Below are positions 53,164 to 62,667 of a DNA stretch of 64,000 nt, piece by piece. The DNA is from Limimonas halophila (lineage in GTDB: Bacteria > Pseudomonadota > Alphaproteobacteria > Kiloniellales > Rhodovibrionaceae): contig NZ_FNCE01000002.1 in NCBI RefSeq assembly GCF_900100655.1, forward strand, positions 62,001 through 126,000, read 5' to 3'. The notes under the pieces are model-generated. The model was not told the origin of the DNA. It made no database searches and saw only the letters and a program-made list of their open reading frames with translations. Numbering within the stretch: the first letter of the stretch is position 1; each line of letters opens with the position of its first letter. Made by a program: the position numbers and the translations under genes.

Positions 53164-54117
53164 ATGAGCGTGGCCGACACCGAGAACCGCCCGCGCCACC
53201 CGGAAAAGGCGCACAAGCCCGACAACCCGGTCCAGCGCAAGCCGGACTGGATCCGCGTCAAAGCGCCGGTTTCCAAGGACTACCACGAAACCCGCAAGAT
53301 CATCCGCGACAACAACCTCCACACGGTGTGCGAGGAGGCGGGCTGCCCCAACATCGGCGAGTGCTGGGCGAAAAAGCACGCCACGATGATGATCATGGGC
53401 GACACCTGCACGCGCGCGTGCACTTTCTGCAACGTCGCCACGGGCAAGCCCGAACCGCTGGACGTCTTCGAGCCCAAGCGCGTCGCCGACGCGGTGGCGC
53501 AGCTCGGCCTGCGGCACGTCGTCATCACCTCGGTGGACCGCGACGATCTGCCGGACGGCGGGGCCGGCCACTTCGCCCAGGTGATCCGCGCCATCCGCCA
53601 CGCCACGCCGGAAACCTCGATCGAGGTGCTCACGCCCGACTTCCTGCGCAAGGACAAGGCCGTGGAGAAGGTCGTCGAGGCGCAGCCGGACGTCTTCAAC
53701 CACAACGTGGAGACGGTGCCGCGCCTCTACGTGCCGGTTCGTCCCGGCTCGCGCTACTACGCCTCGCTGCGCCTGCTGGACCGGGTGAAGGAGATGGACC
53801 CGGAGATGTTCACCAAGTCCGGCATGATGGTCGGGCTGGGGGAGACGAAGGACGAAGTCCTGCAGGTCATGGATGATCTGCGCAGCGCACGGGTGGACTT
53901 TCTCACCGTCGGGCAATATCTCCAGCCCAGCGCCAAGCACCATCCGGTCGACCGCTTCGTCCCGCCGGACGAGTTCCAGACGCTGGAAAAGCGGGCCTAC
54001 AACAAGGGCTTCCTGATGGTGTCGGCGTCGCCCATGACGCGCTCGTCCTACCATGCGGACGAGGACTTCGAGCGCCTGCGCGAAGCCCGCAAGGCTCAGC
54101 AGGCCGCCGCCGAATAA
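53164..54117 (+). CDS. lipA: Lipoyl synthase
   Basis: LipA inserts two sulfurs into protein-bound octanoyl groups to make lipoate, needed by PdhB and E2 encoded just upstream. The 317-residue radical-SAM enzyme has both iron-sulfur clusters: the auxiliary cluster motif C-x4-C-x5-C in [12 protein letters not shown] near residue 57, and the radical-SAM C-x3-C-x2-C in CTRACTFCN near residue 84. The C-terminal RSSYHADE, with the serine ligand of the auxiliary cluster, is also intact. It starts 21 bases after lpdA, consistent with co-expression of the lipoylated complex and its modifying enzyme. Confidence 0.97.
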   Translation: MSVADTENRPRHPEKAHKPDNPVQRKPDWIRVKAPVSKDYHETRKIIRDNNLHTVCEEAGCPNIGECWAKKHATMMIMGDTCTRACTFCNVATGKPEPLDVFEPKRVADAVAQLGLRHVVITSVDRDDLPDGGAGHFAQVIRAIRHATPETSIEVLTPDFLRKDKAVEKVVEAQPDVFNHNVETVPRLYVPVRPGSRYYASLRLLDRVKEMDPEMFTKSGMMVGLGETKDEVLQVMDDLRSARVDFLTVGQYLQPSAKHHPVDRFVPPDEFQTLEKRAYNKGFLMVSASPMTRSSYHADEDFERLREARKAQQAAAE

Positions 54118-54142
54118 ACGCACAGGCGCGGAGACACCCCGG

Positions 54143-54613
54143 ATGCCGACTCACGCCGAGCAGCGTGTGCTGCCGCACTCGCCGACCCAGATGTTCGACC
54201 TGGTGGCGGACGTGGAGCGGTATCCCGAGTTCCTGCCCTGGTGCACGAACGCCCGCATCCGCCGCCGGCGCGGACCGGTCATCGTCGCGGACCTCGTGGT
54301 CGGCTTCAAGATGATCCGCGAGAAGTTTACAAGCGAGGTGACGCTGAACCGCGAGTCCGGGCGGATCGACGTGCGTTACCTCGACGGGCCCTTCCGCTAT
54401 CTGAACAACCACTGGCAGTTCTACCAGAACGGCGACGGCTGCCTGATCGACTTCTACATCGACTTCGAGTTCCGCACCCGCTTTCTGCAGCGCATGATGG
54501 AGCCGCTGTTCAACGAGGCGGTGCGGCGCATGGTGCGCGCTTTCGAGGCGCGGGCGGTCGAGCTGTACGGGGAAGACCCGACGGGCGCCGCGCCGGCGCA
54601 GCCGCGGGCGTGA
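54143..54613 (+). CDS. RatA/Coq10-like START-domain protein
   Basis: This small polyketide-cyclase-like protein of 156 residues probably binds ubiquinone or a related hydrophobic ligand. It begins THAEQRVLPHSPTQMFDLVADVERYPEFLPWC, the typical Coq10/RatA opening, and ends with a long C-terminal helix (FLQRMMEPLFNEAVRRMVRAF). The E. coli relative was named RatA as a ribosome-association toxin, while the mitochondrial homologue Coq10 aids respiratory-chain quinone use; which role holds here cannot be read. It follows lipA by 25 bases, a conserved pairing in the class, and its stop is three bases from the convergent CPBP gene. Confidence 0.9.
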   Translation: MPTHAEQRVLPHSPTQMFDLVADVERYPEFLPWCTNARIRRRRGPVIVADLVVGFKMIREKFTSEVTLNRESGRIDVRYLDGPFRYLNNHWQFYQNGDGCLIDFYIDFEFRTRFLQRMMEPLFNEAVRRMVRAFEARAVELYGEDPTGAAPAQPRA

Positions 54614-54616
54614 GGT

Positions 54617-55372
54617 TCAGCCCGCCGCCGGCTTCACCCCCTGCATCAGCGCCAGGTAGAGCGTCAGCGTCACGAGGCCGTTGTAGGTGCCGTGGACGAT
54701 GATGGGTGCCCAGATGGAGTTGGCGCGCTCGTACACCCACGCCAGAATCAGGCCGAGCACAAAGATGCCCGGGATCAGCGCCGGGATTCCGTGCAGCAAC
54801 GCGAACGCGCCCGCGCTCACCCCCATGCCCAGCGGCACGCCCAGCCGCTCGCGCAGCCAGCGGTAAAGCACGCCGCGGAAGATCGTTTCCTCCACCAGCG
54901 GCGCCACCACGGCCGTGATGACGAGCGTTGCGAGGAACGCCGCCGTGGAAAAGCTGTCGGGCAGGATCACGTCGAGTTGCGGATTGCGGAAGCCGTCCCC
55001 GGCGAACTCGCGCTGCGCCCAGCCAACCAGGACCAGAACCGGCAAGCTCGCCAGCGTGATGACGAATGATCGTCCGGCCCACCCGGGTGTGAGCGGCACG
55101 AAGCCAAGCTGCTGCCAGCTCGTTCCGCGCAGGTGCACCACCACGGCGTAGGCGACCGCGGCCATGAAGCCGAGCTGGATCGCCAGGATCGCCATGATCC
55201 CGCCAAATCCGGCGCCGCCGGCCGTGCCGCCCGGCAGGAGCGCGCCCGCCAGCAGCGGCAGCAGCACCCGCGCCCCGCCCAGCGTGAGGATCAGGATGAG
55301 CAACAGGTCGCTGCCGCGGACGGGCAGGCGGGCGGGCATGGGGGCGTCGGACTGGGCCATGGAACCGCTCAC
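54617..55372 (-). CDS. CPBP-family intramembrane glutamic endopeptidase
   Basis: This is a predicted inner-membrane protease of 251 residues, related to CAAX prenyl-protein endopeptidases. Several hydrophobic helices surround the catalytic signature VVAPLVEETIFRGVLYRWLR near residue 160 (EExxxR), the second motif FALLHGIPALIPGIFVLG near 193 and HGTYN near 228. The substrate is unknown. A GTG at 55372 overlaps the cinA stop by four bases (GTGA); the ATG at 55360 is an equally possible start and removes only four residues. It is the last gene of the minus-strand unit ispDF-pgpA-cinA-CPBP. Confidence 0.87.
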   Translation of the reverse strand: MSGSMAQSDAPMPARLPVRGSDLLLILILTLGGARVLLPLLAGALLPGGTAGGAGFGGIMAILAIQLGFMAAVAYAVVVHLRGTSWQQLGFVPLTPGWAGRSFVITLASLPVLVLVGWAQREFAGDGFRNPQLDVILPDSFSTAAFLATLVITAVVAPLVEETIFRGVLYRWLRERLGVPLGMGVSAGAFALLHGIPALIPGIFVLGLILAWVYERANSIWAPIIVHGTYNGLVTLTLYLALMQGVKPAAG

Positions 55373-55857
55373 GCCACCAGGTCGAGCAGCAGGTCCAGCG
55401 CCACCGCGACGCTGCGCGAGCGCACGGTGTCGCGGTCGCCGGCGAAGATCGTGCGCCGGTGGGTCGCCCCGGCGGCCGTGGTCGCGGCGCCCACGTAGAC
55501 CAGCCCCACGGGCTTCAGCGGCGTGCCGCCGTTCGGTCCCGCGATGCCGGTGACGGACACGGCCGCCTGCACCGGGGCGCGCGCCAGCAGCCCGGCGGCC
55601 ATGGCCTCGGCCACGGGGGCACTGACCGCGCCGTGCGTTTCGAGCGTTGCCGCCGGCACGTCCAGCAGGTCCATCTTGGCGGCGTTGGTATAGGTGACGA
55701 GGCCGCGCTCCATCACGGCCGAGGCACCGGGCACGGCCGTCAGCGCGGCGCTGACCAGCCCGCCCGTGCAGCTTTCCGCCGTGCCGAGCGCCCAGCCGCG
55801 CGCCCGGCAGGCGGCCAGCACCAGCCCCGCGCGCTCACGCGCCATGTCCGTCACCAT
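55369..55857 (-). CDS. cinA: CinA-family nicotinamide-nucleotide amidohydrolase
   Basis: This is the stand-alone C-terminal CinA domain (PncC), which deamidates nicotinamide mononucleotide and so recycles NAD by-products. The 162-residue product has LGTAESCTGGLVSAALTAVPG near residue 24 with the catalytic serine region, GLVTYTNAAKMDLLDV near 53 and VSVTGIAGPNGGTPLKPVGL near 95. There is no N-terminal molybdopterin-binding-like domain, so it is the short form common in Proteobacteria. ATG 55857 follows GGAGG and overlaps the pgpA stop by seven bases; 55845 is a possible later start. Confidence 0.92.
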   Translation of the reverse strand: MVTDMARERAGLVLAACRARGWALGTAESCTGGLVSAALTAVPGASAVMERGLVTYTNAAKMDLLDVPAATLETHGAVSAPVAEAMAAGLLARAPVQAAVSVTGIAGPNGGTPLKPVGLVYVGAATTAAGATHRRTIFAGDRDTVRSRSVAVALDLLLDLVA

Positions 55858-56330
55858 CCGCCGCCTCCGATCAGCCACACACCGAGCGCCGCCGCGACAC
55901 CGGCATAGACGCCCGCGCCCAGGTCGTCGGCCATGATGCCCCAGCCGCCGGGCAGGCGTTCCAGCCGGCGCAGCGGCCACGGTTTTAGGGTATCCGCCAC
56001 CCGGAAGGCGGCAAAGCCGAGCGCGTACCCCAGGGGCGTTAACGGCACGGCCGCGAGGACGGCGGCCTGACCGGCCACTTCGTCGATGACCACCTCGCCG
56101 GGGTCGTGTTCACCGGCCGCCCCGGCGTAGCGCCCGCCGGCCCACACCCCGAGCGCGGTCGCGGCCACGGCGAGCAGGGCCGGTCCCCACGCCCCCAGGC
56201 CCCACGCAAGCAGCGCGGCCGGCGGCAGCGTGGCCAGCGAGCCCCAGGTGCCCGGCATCGTGGGCAGAAGTCCGCTGCCGAACCAGGTCGCGATCAGGCC
56301 GATGGGGGAAAGGGTCGCGGGCCGCGCCAT
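55851..56330 (-). CDS. pgpA: Phosphatidylglycerophosphatase A
   Basis: PgpA dephosphorylates phosphatidylglycerophosphate to phosphatidylglycerol in the inner membrane. The 159-residue protein starts LIATWFGSGLLPTMPGTWGS, the characteristic opening, and has VIDEVAGQAAVLAAVPLTP near residue 81 and FRVADTLKPWPLRRLERLPG near 111, with acidic residues suited to magnesium binding and GIMADDLGAGVYAGVAAA near 134. Several hydrophobic helices are present. The ATG at 56330 shares one base with the ispDF stop (TGATG) and cinA overlaps its 3' end, so all three are tightly coupled. Confidence 0.94.
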   Translation of the reverse strand: MARPATLSPIGLIATWFGSGLLPTMPGTWGSLATLPPAALLAWGLGAWGPALLAVAATALGVWAGGRYAGAAGEHDPGEVVIDEVAGQAAVLAAVPLTPLGYALGFAAFRVADTLKPWPLRRLERLPGGWGIMADDLGAGVYAGVAAALGVWLIGGGGW

Positions 56331-57487
56331 CAAGCGGCGGGCACGCGCACGGTGGCGACGGCCTGTGCGGCGATGCCCTCGCGCCGTCCCACGAAGCCGA
56401 GCTTTTCGGTGGTGGTCGCCTTCACGCTCACGCGTTCGCTGGCGAGGCCGAGCAAGCCGGCGACGCGCTCGCGCATGGGCGCGCGGTGAGGGCCGACCTT
56501 GGGGCGCTCGCAGATCAGCGTGATGTCGACGTTGACGATCGCGCCGCCGCGCTCGCGCACCAGCTCCAGCGCGTGCGCCACGAAGGCGGCCGAGTCCGCG
56601 CCCTTCCAGCGGTCGTCGCTGGGCGGGAAGTGCTCGCCGATGTCTCCGGCGCCGATGGCGCCCAGCAGCGCGTCCACCAGGACGTGCAGCCCCACGTCTG
56701 CGTCCGAATGCCCGGCGAGGCCGCGTTCGCTTGGCACGTCCACGCCGCACAGCCTTACGGGGCCGGCTCCGTCGCCGAAGGCATGCACATCGAAGCCGCT
56801 GCCCGTGCGCGTTTCCGTGCCGCCGGCCAGCCAGCGTTCGACGCGGTGGATGTCGTCGCGGGTGGTCACCTTGATGTTCTCCGTCGAGCCGTCGACCACG
56901 GTCAGTTCATAGCCGGCGCGCTCCGCCAGGGCGGCGTCGTCGCTGGCGCTCGGATCGGTGGCAGCGCGGTGCGCGTCGAGGATCTCGGGATAGCGGAAGC
57001 CCTGGGGGGTCTGCGCCCGCCACAGATCGCCGCGCGGCACGGTTTCCACGATGCGCCGATCTTCGGCGCGCTTGAGGGTATCGCTGACGGGCAGCGCCGG
57101 AATCGCGCCCGCCTGGGTATCCAGCGCCGCCAGGACTCGATCGATCAGCGCCGTGTCAGGGAAGGGGCGAGCGCCGTCGTGGATGAGCACGGCGTCGGGA
57201 TCTCGGTCGGCAAGCGCTTCCAGCCCGCGGTGCACGGAGTCCTGCCGGCTGGCGCCGCCGTCGACGGGCGTCAGGACGTCGATCCCCTCGGCCACCGCGG
57301 CAAAGGTTTCCCGGTCCTTGGGATGGATTACGGGCAGGATGGCGTCGATGCGCGGGTGCGCGGCCAGATGCGCCAGGGTGTGGCGCAGCAGCGGCTGTCC
57401 CGCCACCGGAACGTACTGCTTGGGCCGGTCGCCGCCGGCGCGGGTGCCCCGGCCGGCCGCCACGACGATTGCGATCACGCCCGCCAC
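56330..57487 (-). CDS. ispDF: Bifunctional IspD/IspF isoprenoid enzyme
   Basis: This single protein carries the third and fifth steps of the MEP pathway. The 385-residue product joins an N-terminal IspD cytidylyltransferase ([20 protein letters not shown] at residue 6, IHDGARPFP near 101, [14 protein letters not shown] near 165) to a C-terminal IspF cyclodiphosphate synthase from about residue 230 ([14 protein letters not shown] with the zinc site, [34 protein letters not shown]). The fusion is typical of Alphaproteobacteria and related groups. The start is a GTG at 57487; a second GTG nine bases later is possible. Its substrate originates from Dxr, encoded at 17.8 kb. Confidence 0.95.
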   Translation of the reverse strand: MAGVIAIVVAAGRGTRAGGDRPKQYVPVAGQPLLRHTLAHLAAHPRIDAILPVIHPKDRETFAAVAEGIDVLTPVDGGASRQDSVHRGLEALADRDPDAVLIHDGARPFPDTALIDRVLAALDTQAGAIPALPVSDTLKRAEDRRIVETVPRGDLWRAQTPQGFRYPEILDAHRAATDPSASDDAALAERAGYELTVVDGSTENIKVTTRDDIHRVERWLAGGTETRTGSGFDVHAFGDGAGPVRLCGVDVPSERGLAGHSDADVGLHVLVDALLGAIGAGDIGEHFPPSDDRWKGADSAAFVAHALELVRERGGAIVNVDITLICERPKVGPHRAPMRERVAGLLGLASERVSVKATTTEKLGFVGRREGIAAQAVATVRVPAA

Positions 57488-57669
57488 GATACGCTGGTCC
57501 TTTCGCCCGCTTCCTGCCGGTGCGCGCGGAGGTTATGCCTCGCCGCGCCCGCCGCCAAGAGTCGCCATTGGCGCTGGCAAATTGCTCCAGGGTGCCCATT
57601 TGACAGGCAGCCCGCGGTGCCTGCACAAAAACCGCGCACACACCACCTGGTCGAGGTCGAAGCGCTTTC

Positions 57670-58772
57670 ATGTCCGGGTCCAAACCCGCGTCATCCCTGT
57701 CCGGCGAGGCCAGCAACGCCGTCCTCAACGCCTTGCCTGACGCAGTGGTGGTGCTGGACGGCGAGGGCCGCCTCGTCGAGGTCAACATCGCTGCCGAACA
57801 GCTCTTCGGCGTCAGCCGGACGGCGCTCGGCGGGCGGGCGCTGACGGCCCTGATTCCCGGCGACAGCCCCATCCACACGCTTGTGGCTCAGGCGCGCGAC
57901 GGTGGTCAGACCGTCAGCCAGGACGACGTGGTGCTGGAATCGCCGCGCCTGGCGGCCCGCAACGCCTCGGTCCACGCCGCGCCCGTGCCCGAGCTGCCCG
58001 GCCACGTCACGCTGACGCTGCGCGAGCGCACGATGGCGCACAAGCTGGACCGCCAACTCGTCCACCGCAACGCGGCGCGCTCGGTCACGGCCATGGCGGC
58101 GCTGTTGGCGCACGAAGTGAAGAACCCGCTCAGCGGCATCCGGGGCGCAGCGCAGCTTCTCGAGCAGACCGCCGGCGAGGACGACCGCCGCCTCACGGGG
58201 CTGATCCGCGAGGAGGCCGACCGCATCGTCACCGTGCTCTCGGAGATGGAGATCTTTTCCGACGAGCGGCCGATCGAGCGCGGCCCCGTGAACATCCACG
58301 AAGTCCTCGACCACGTGAAGCAAGTGGCCCAGGCGGGCGTGGGCGCGAACCTGACCATCCGGGAAGCCTACGACCCCTCGCTGCCGCCGGTGCTCGGCAA
58401 CCGCAACCTGCTGATCCAGGCCTTGCTGAACCTGGCGAAGAACGCCGCCGAGGCGGTCGGCGATGACGGCGGCACGCTGACCCTGGAAACACGCTACCAG
58501 CACGGCATCCGGCTGGCCGTGCCCGGCGGCGGCCGGCGTGTCGATCTGCCGCTGGTCGTCACCCTGACCGACGACGGGCCGGGCATCCCCGCCGACCTGC
58601 AACGCCACCTCTTCGACCCCTTCGTCTCCACGAAGACGGGCAGCCGCGGGCTCGGGCTGGCGCTGGTGGCGAAGGTGGTGGAGGACCACGGCGGGGTGAT
58701 CGAGTACGACACCGGCCCGCGCGGCACGGCTTTCCGCATCATGCTGCCCACGACGACGGACGAGGAGGCACG

Positions 58773-58776
<4 letters not shown>
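57670..58776 (+). CDS. ntrB: Nitrogen regulation sensor histidine kinase NtrB
   Basis: NtrB phosphorylates NtrC when nitrogen is scarce and, with PII, dephosphorylates it when nitrogen is plentiful. The 368-residue cytoplasmic protein has an N-terminal PAS domain ([19 protein letters not shown], residues 21-39), the dimerisation helix with the phosphorylated histidine H148 in [20 protein letters not shown], and an ATPase domain with [25 protein letters not shown] and [16 protein letters not shown]. No membrane helix is present. Its stop overlaps the ntrC GTG by four bases, so kinase and regulator are coupled. The 182-base gap upstream diverges from ispDF; no sigma-54 or PII site was recognised. 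Confidence 0.95.
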
Positions 58777-60233
<1,457 letters not shown>

Positions 60234-60260
60234 TCACCCGAAACCGTGCAAACCCGAAGT

Positions 60261-60302
60261 GTGGCCTTGCTGCCACAGTCCAAGGTGGCACACTGGCGCC
60301 AC
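60261..60302. other. Alternating GTGGC/GCCAC dyads before ntrY
   Basis: Four half-sites alternate in the ntrC-ntrY gap: GTGGC 60261-60265, GCCAC 60272-60276, GTGGC 60285-60289, GCCAC 60298-60302. Adjacent pairs form inverted repeats with 6-, 8- and 8-base spacers, so more than one hairpin is possible. It could be a regulator site, an attenuating structure or the ntrC terminator; no T-run supports the last. Confidence 0.5.
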
Positions 60303-60354
60303 CCCTTCGGACGGCCGTTGGGAGATCGCGCAACCACCTGATCCGGGCGACAGC

Positions 60355-62631
60355 ATGAGCACGGACGCCCAAGAGGCCCCGGTTCCGCCCCGACGCTGGG
60401 CGCGCGTCGCCGCCTGGGCGAACCGCGTCAACCTGGAACGCCACTTGGCGCTGGCGTTCCTCATCGGCGGCGTGAGCAGCGGCTTCGCCACCCTGGCGGC
60501 CATGAGCGGCAACTTTCCGGGCACCGTCAGCCCGAAGATGATGCTGTTGCTGCTCAACCTGGATCTCTTCTTCCTGCTCGGCCTGGGCGTCCTGATCGCG
60601 CGCCGGCTGGTCGCCGTGTGGATCGCGCGGCGGCGCGGGCGTGCCGGGGCGCGGCTGCATACACGGCTGGTGGGGCTGTTTTCCCTGATCGCCGTCACAC
60701 CCGCCATCATCCTGGCGGTGTTCTCGGTCGTCTTCTTCAATTTCGGCCTGCAGGGCTGGTTCAGCGAGCGCGTGAGCACGGCGATCCAGGAATCCCTGCA
60801 GGTTGCCGAGGCCTACGTGCAGGAGCACCGCCAGACCATCCGCACGGACGCCCTGGCGATGGCCGACCGCATCGACCGGCAGGGGGCCACGCTGCTCTAC
60901 AATCAGGGGCAATTCGAACGCCTGCTGGCGCAGCAGGCCAGCGTGCGCTCGCTGACCGAGGCGGTGGTGTTCCACACCTCCGGCCGGGTGATCGCCAAGG
61001 CGGGATTGAGCCTGCTGCTCGACTTTAGCGGCAACATCCCAACCTGGGCGATGCAGCGCGCGCGCCAGGGCGAGGTGGTGACGCTGACGGCCGAAACGGA
61101 CGACCGCGTGCGCGCGCTGGTGCAGCTGGACACGCTCTCCAACGCATACCTCTACATCGGCCGCCTGATCGATCCGAAGGTGTTGGAGCACATGGACCGC
61201 ACCCAGGGGGCGGTGCGGCTGTACGATCAACTCCAGGGCAAGCGCTCCGACATCCAGATCACCTTCGCCCTGATCTTCATGGTGGTGGCGCTGCTGTTGC
61301 TGATGGCCGCGGTCTGGGTGGGACTGAGTGTGGCGAACCACCTCACCCGGCCGATCGGCGGGCTGATGCGCGCCACCGACAACGTGCGCGCCGGCGACCT
61401 GACGGCCCGCGCAACGCCGCCGGCGACGAACGACGAACTCCAGTCGCTGACGACGGCCTTCAACCGCATGACCGACCAGCTGCAAAGCCAGCAGGAGGCG
61501 CTGGTTGCGGCCAACCGCCAGCTTGACGAACGGCGGCGCTTCACCGAGGCGGTGCTGGCCGGCGTCACCGCGGGTGTGGTCGGCCTGGATGCCGATGGGC
61601 GGATCGACCTGCCCAACCGCACCGCGTGCGAGATGCTGGGCGCGGACAAGACGGAGTTGGTGGGTCAGCGGCTCGACGAGGTCGCACCGGGGATCGCGCG
61701 CCTCGTGGCGGTCGCCGAGCGGCGCCCGCGCCACGGTGCGCAGGACCAGATCCAGTTCACCGGCGAGGACGGTCACAGCCGCACGCTGCTGGCGCGCGTT
61801 ACCGTGGAGCAGGAAGGTGGGCTGACGACGGGCTACGTCGTCACCTTCGACGAGATCACCGACCTGCTGGCCGCCCAGCGCAAGGCCGCGTGGGTCGACA
61901 TCGCCCGCCGCATCGCCCACGAGATCAAGAACCCGCTGACACCCATCCAGCTTTCGGCCGAGCGCCTCAAACGCCGGTACCTCAAGCAGATCGACGACGA
62001 TCCCGAAACCTTCCAGACCTGCACGGAGACGATCGTCCGCCACGTCGGCGACATCCGGCAGATGGTCGACGAATTCTCCTCCTTCGCCCGCATGCCCGAC
62101 CCGCACATGAAGGAGGTCGACCTCGCCGGCGTCGCCGAAGAGGCCGTCTTCCTCCAGGCGACGGCGAGCCCGGCCGTCACCTTCGACCGCGCCTACGCGG
62201 CGGAAGGCGTGCGGCTGCGCTGCGACCGGCAGCAGGTGAGCCGCGCGCTGACGAACCTGCTCCAGAACGCCGTGGACGCGATCGAGAGCCGGCAGGGCGA
62301 CGCGGACTCGCTGGCGCCGGGCGAGGTCACAGTGCGCGTGGACACGGATGACGGTTTGCCGATCGTGGAGGTGCTGGACAACGGCTGCGGCCTGCCGGGC
62401 GGGGAGCGCGGCCGGCTGACCGAACCCTACGTGACCACGCGCGACAAGGGCACCGGCCTCGGGCTTGCGATCGTGCAGAAGATCATGGAAGACCACGGCG
62501 GCTCGGTCTCGGTTCAGAACCGGCCCGGCGGCGGTGCCATCGTGCGCCTGACATTCGCGGCCCAGGCCGACGAGCCGGCCGGCGGTCGGACTGCCACCGC
62601 CACCGACACGGATGCGGCGGCGACCGCGTGA
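60355..62631 (+). CDS. ntrY: Membrane-bound sensor histidine kinase NtrY
   Basis: NtrY is the membrane kinase partner of NtrX, linked in Alphaproteobacteria to nitrogen, redox and envelope control. The 758-residue protein has N-terminal membrane helices (about residues 35-115), a large periplasmic region, another helix near residue 305 (FALIFMVVALLLLMAAVWVG), a HAMP domain, a PAS domain from about residue 400, the phosphorylated histidine in ARRIAHEIKNPLTPIQLSAE near residue 523, and an ATPase domain with NLLQNAVDAIE, DNGCGLP and GTGLGLAIVQKIMEDHGG. ATG 60355 starts in a proline-rich polar segment; the open frame upstream crosses the dyads and is not used. ntrX follows after 36 bases. Confidence 0.94.
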   Translation: MSTDAQEAPVPPRRWARVAAWANRVNLERHLALAFLIGGVSSGFATLAAMSGNFPGTVSPKMMLLLLNLDLFFLLGLGVLIARRLVAVWIARRRGRAGARLHTRLVGLFSLIAVTPAIILAVFSVVFFNFGLQGWFSERVSTAIQESLQVAEAYVQEHRQTIRTDALAMADRIDRQGATLLYNQGQFERLLAQQASVRSLTEAVVFHTSGRVIAKAGLSLLLDFSGNIPTWAMQRARQGEVVTLTAETDDRVRALVQLDTLSNAYLYIGRLIDPKVLEHMDRTQGAVRLYDQLQGKRSDIQITFALIFMVVALLLLMAAVWVGLSVANHLTRPIGGLMRATDNVRAGDLTARATPPATNDELQSLTTAFNRMTDQLQSQQEALVAANRQLDERRRFTEAVLAGVTAGVVGLDADGRIDLPNRTACEMLGADKTELVGQRLDEVAPGIARLVAVAERRPRHGAQDQIQFTGEDGHSRTLLARVTVEQEGGLTTGYVVTFDEITDLLAAQRKAAWVDIARRIAHEIKNPLTPIQLSAERLKRRYLKQIDDDPETFQTCTETIVRHVGDIRQMVDEFSSFARMPDPHMKEVDLAGVAEEAVFLQATASPAVTFDRAYAAEGVRLRCDRQQVSRALTNLLQNAVDAIESRQGDADSLAPGEVTVRVDTDDGLPIVEVLDNGCGLPGGERGRLTEPYVTTRDKGTGLGLAIVQKIMEDHGGSVSVQNRPGGGAIVRLTFAAQADEPAGGRTATATDTDAAATA

Positions 62632-62667
62632 CCGCCCGGCAGATGACATCAGGGAGGATAGCGCGTC

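Noticed and set aside
60286-60300. Possible sigma-54 promoter before ntrY (TGGCAC)
   Set aside because: The -24 element matches, but the -12 GC at the required spacing is missing (the bases are CC), so it is better explained as part of the alternating dyads.
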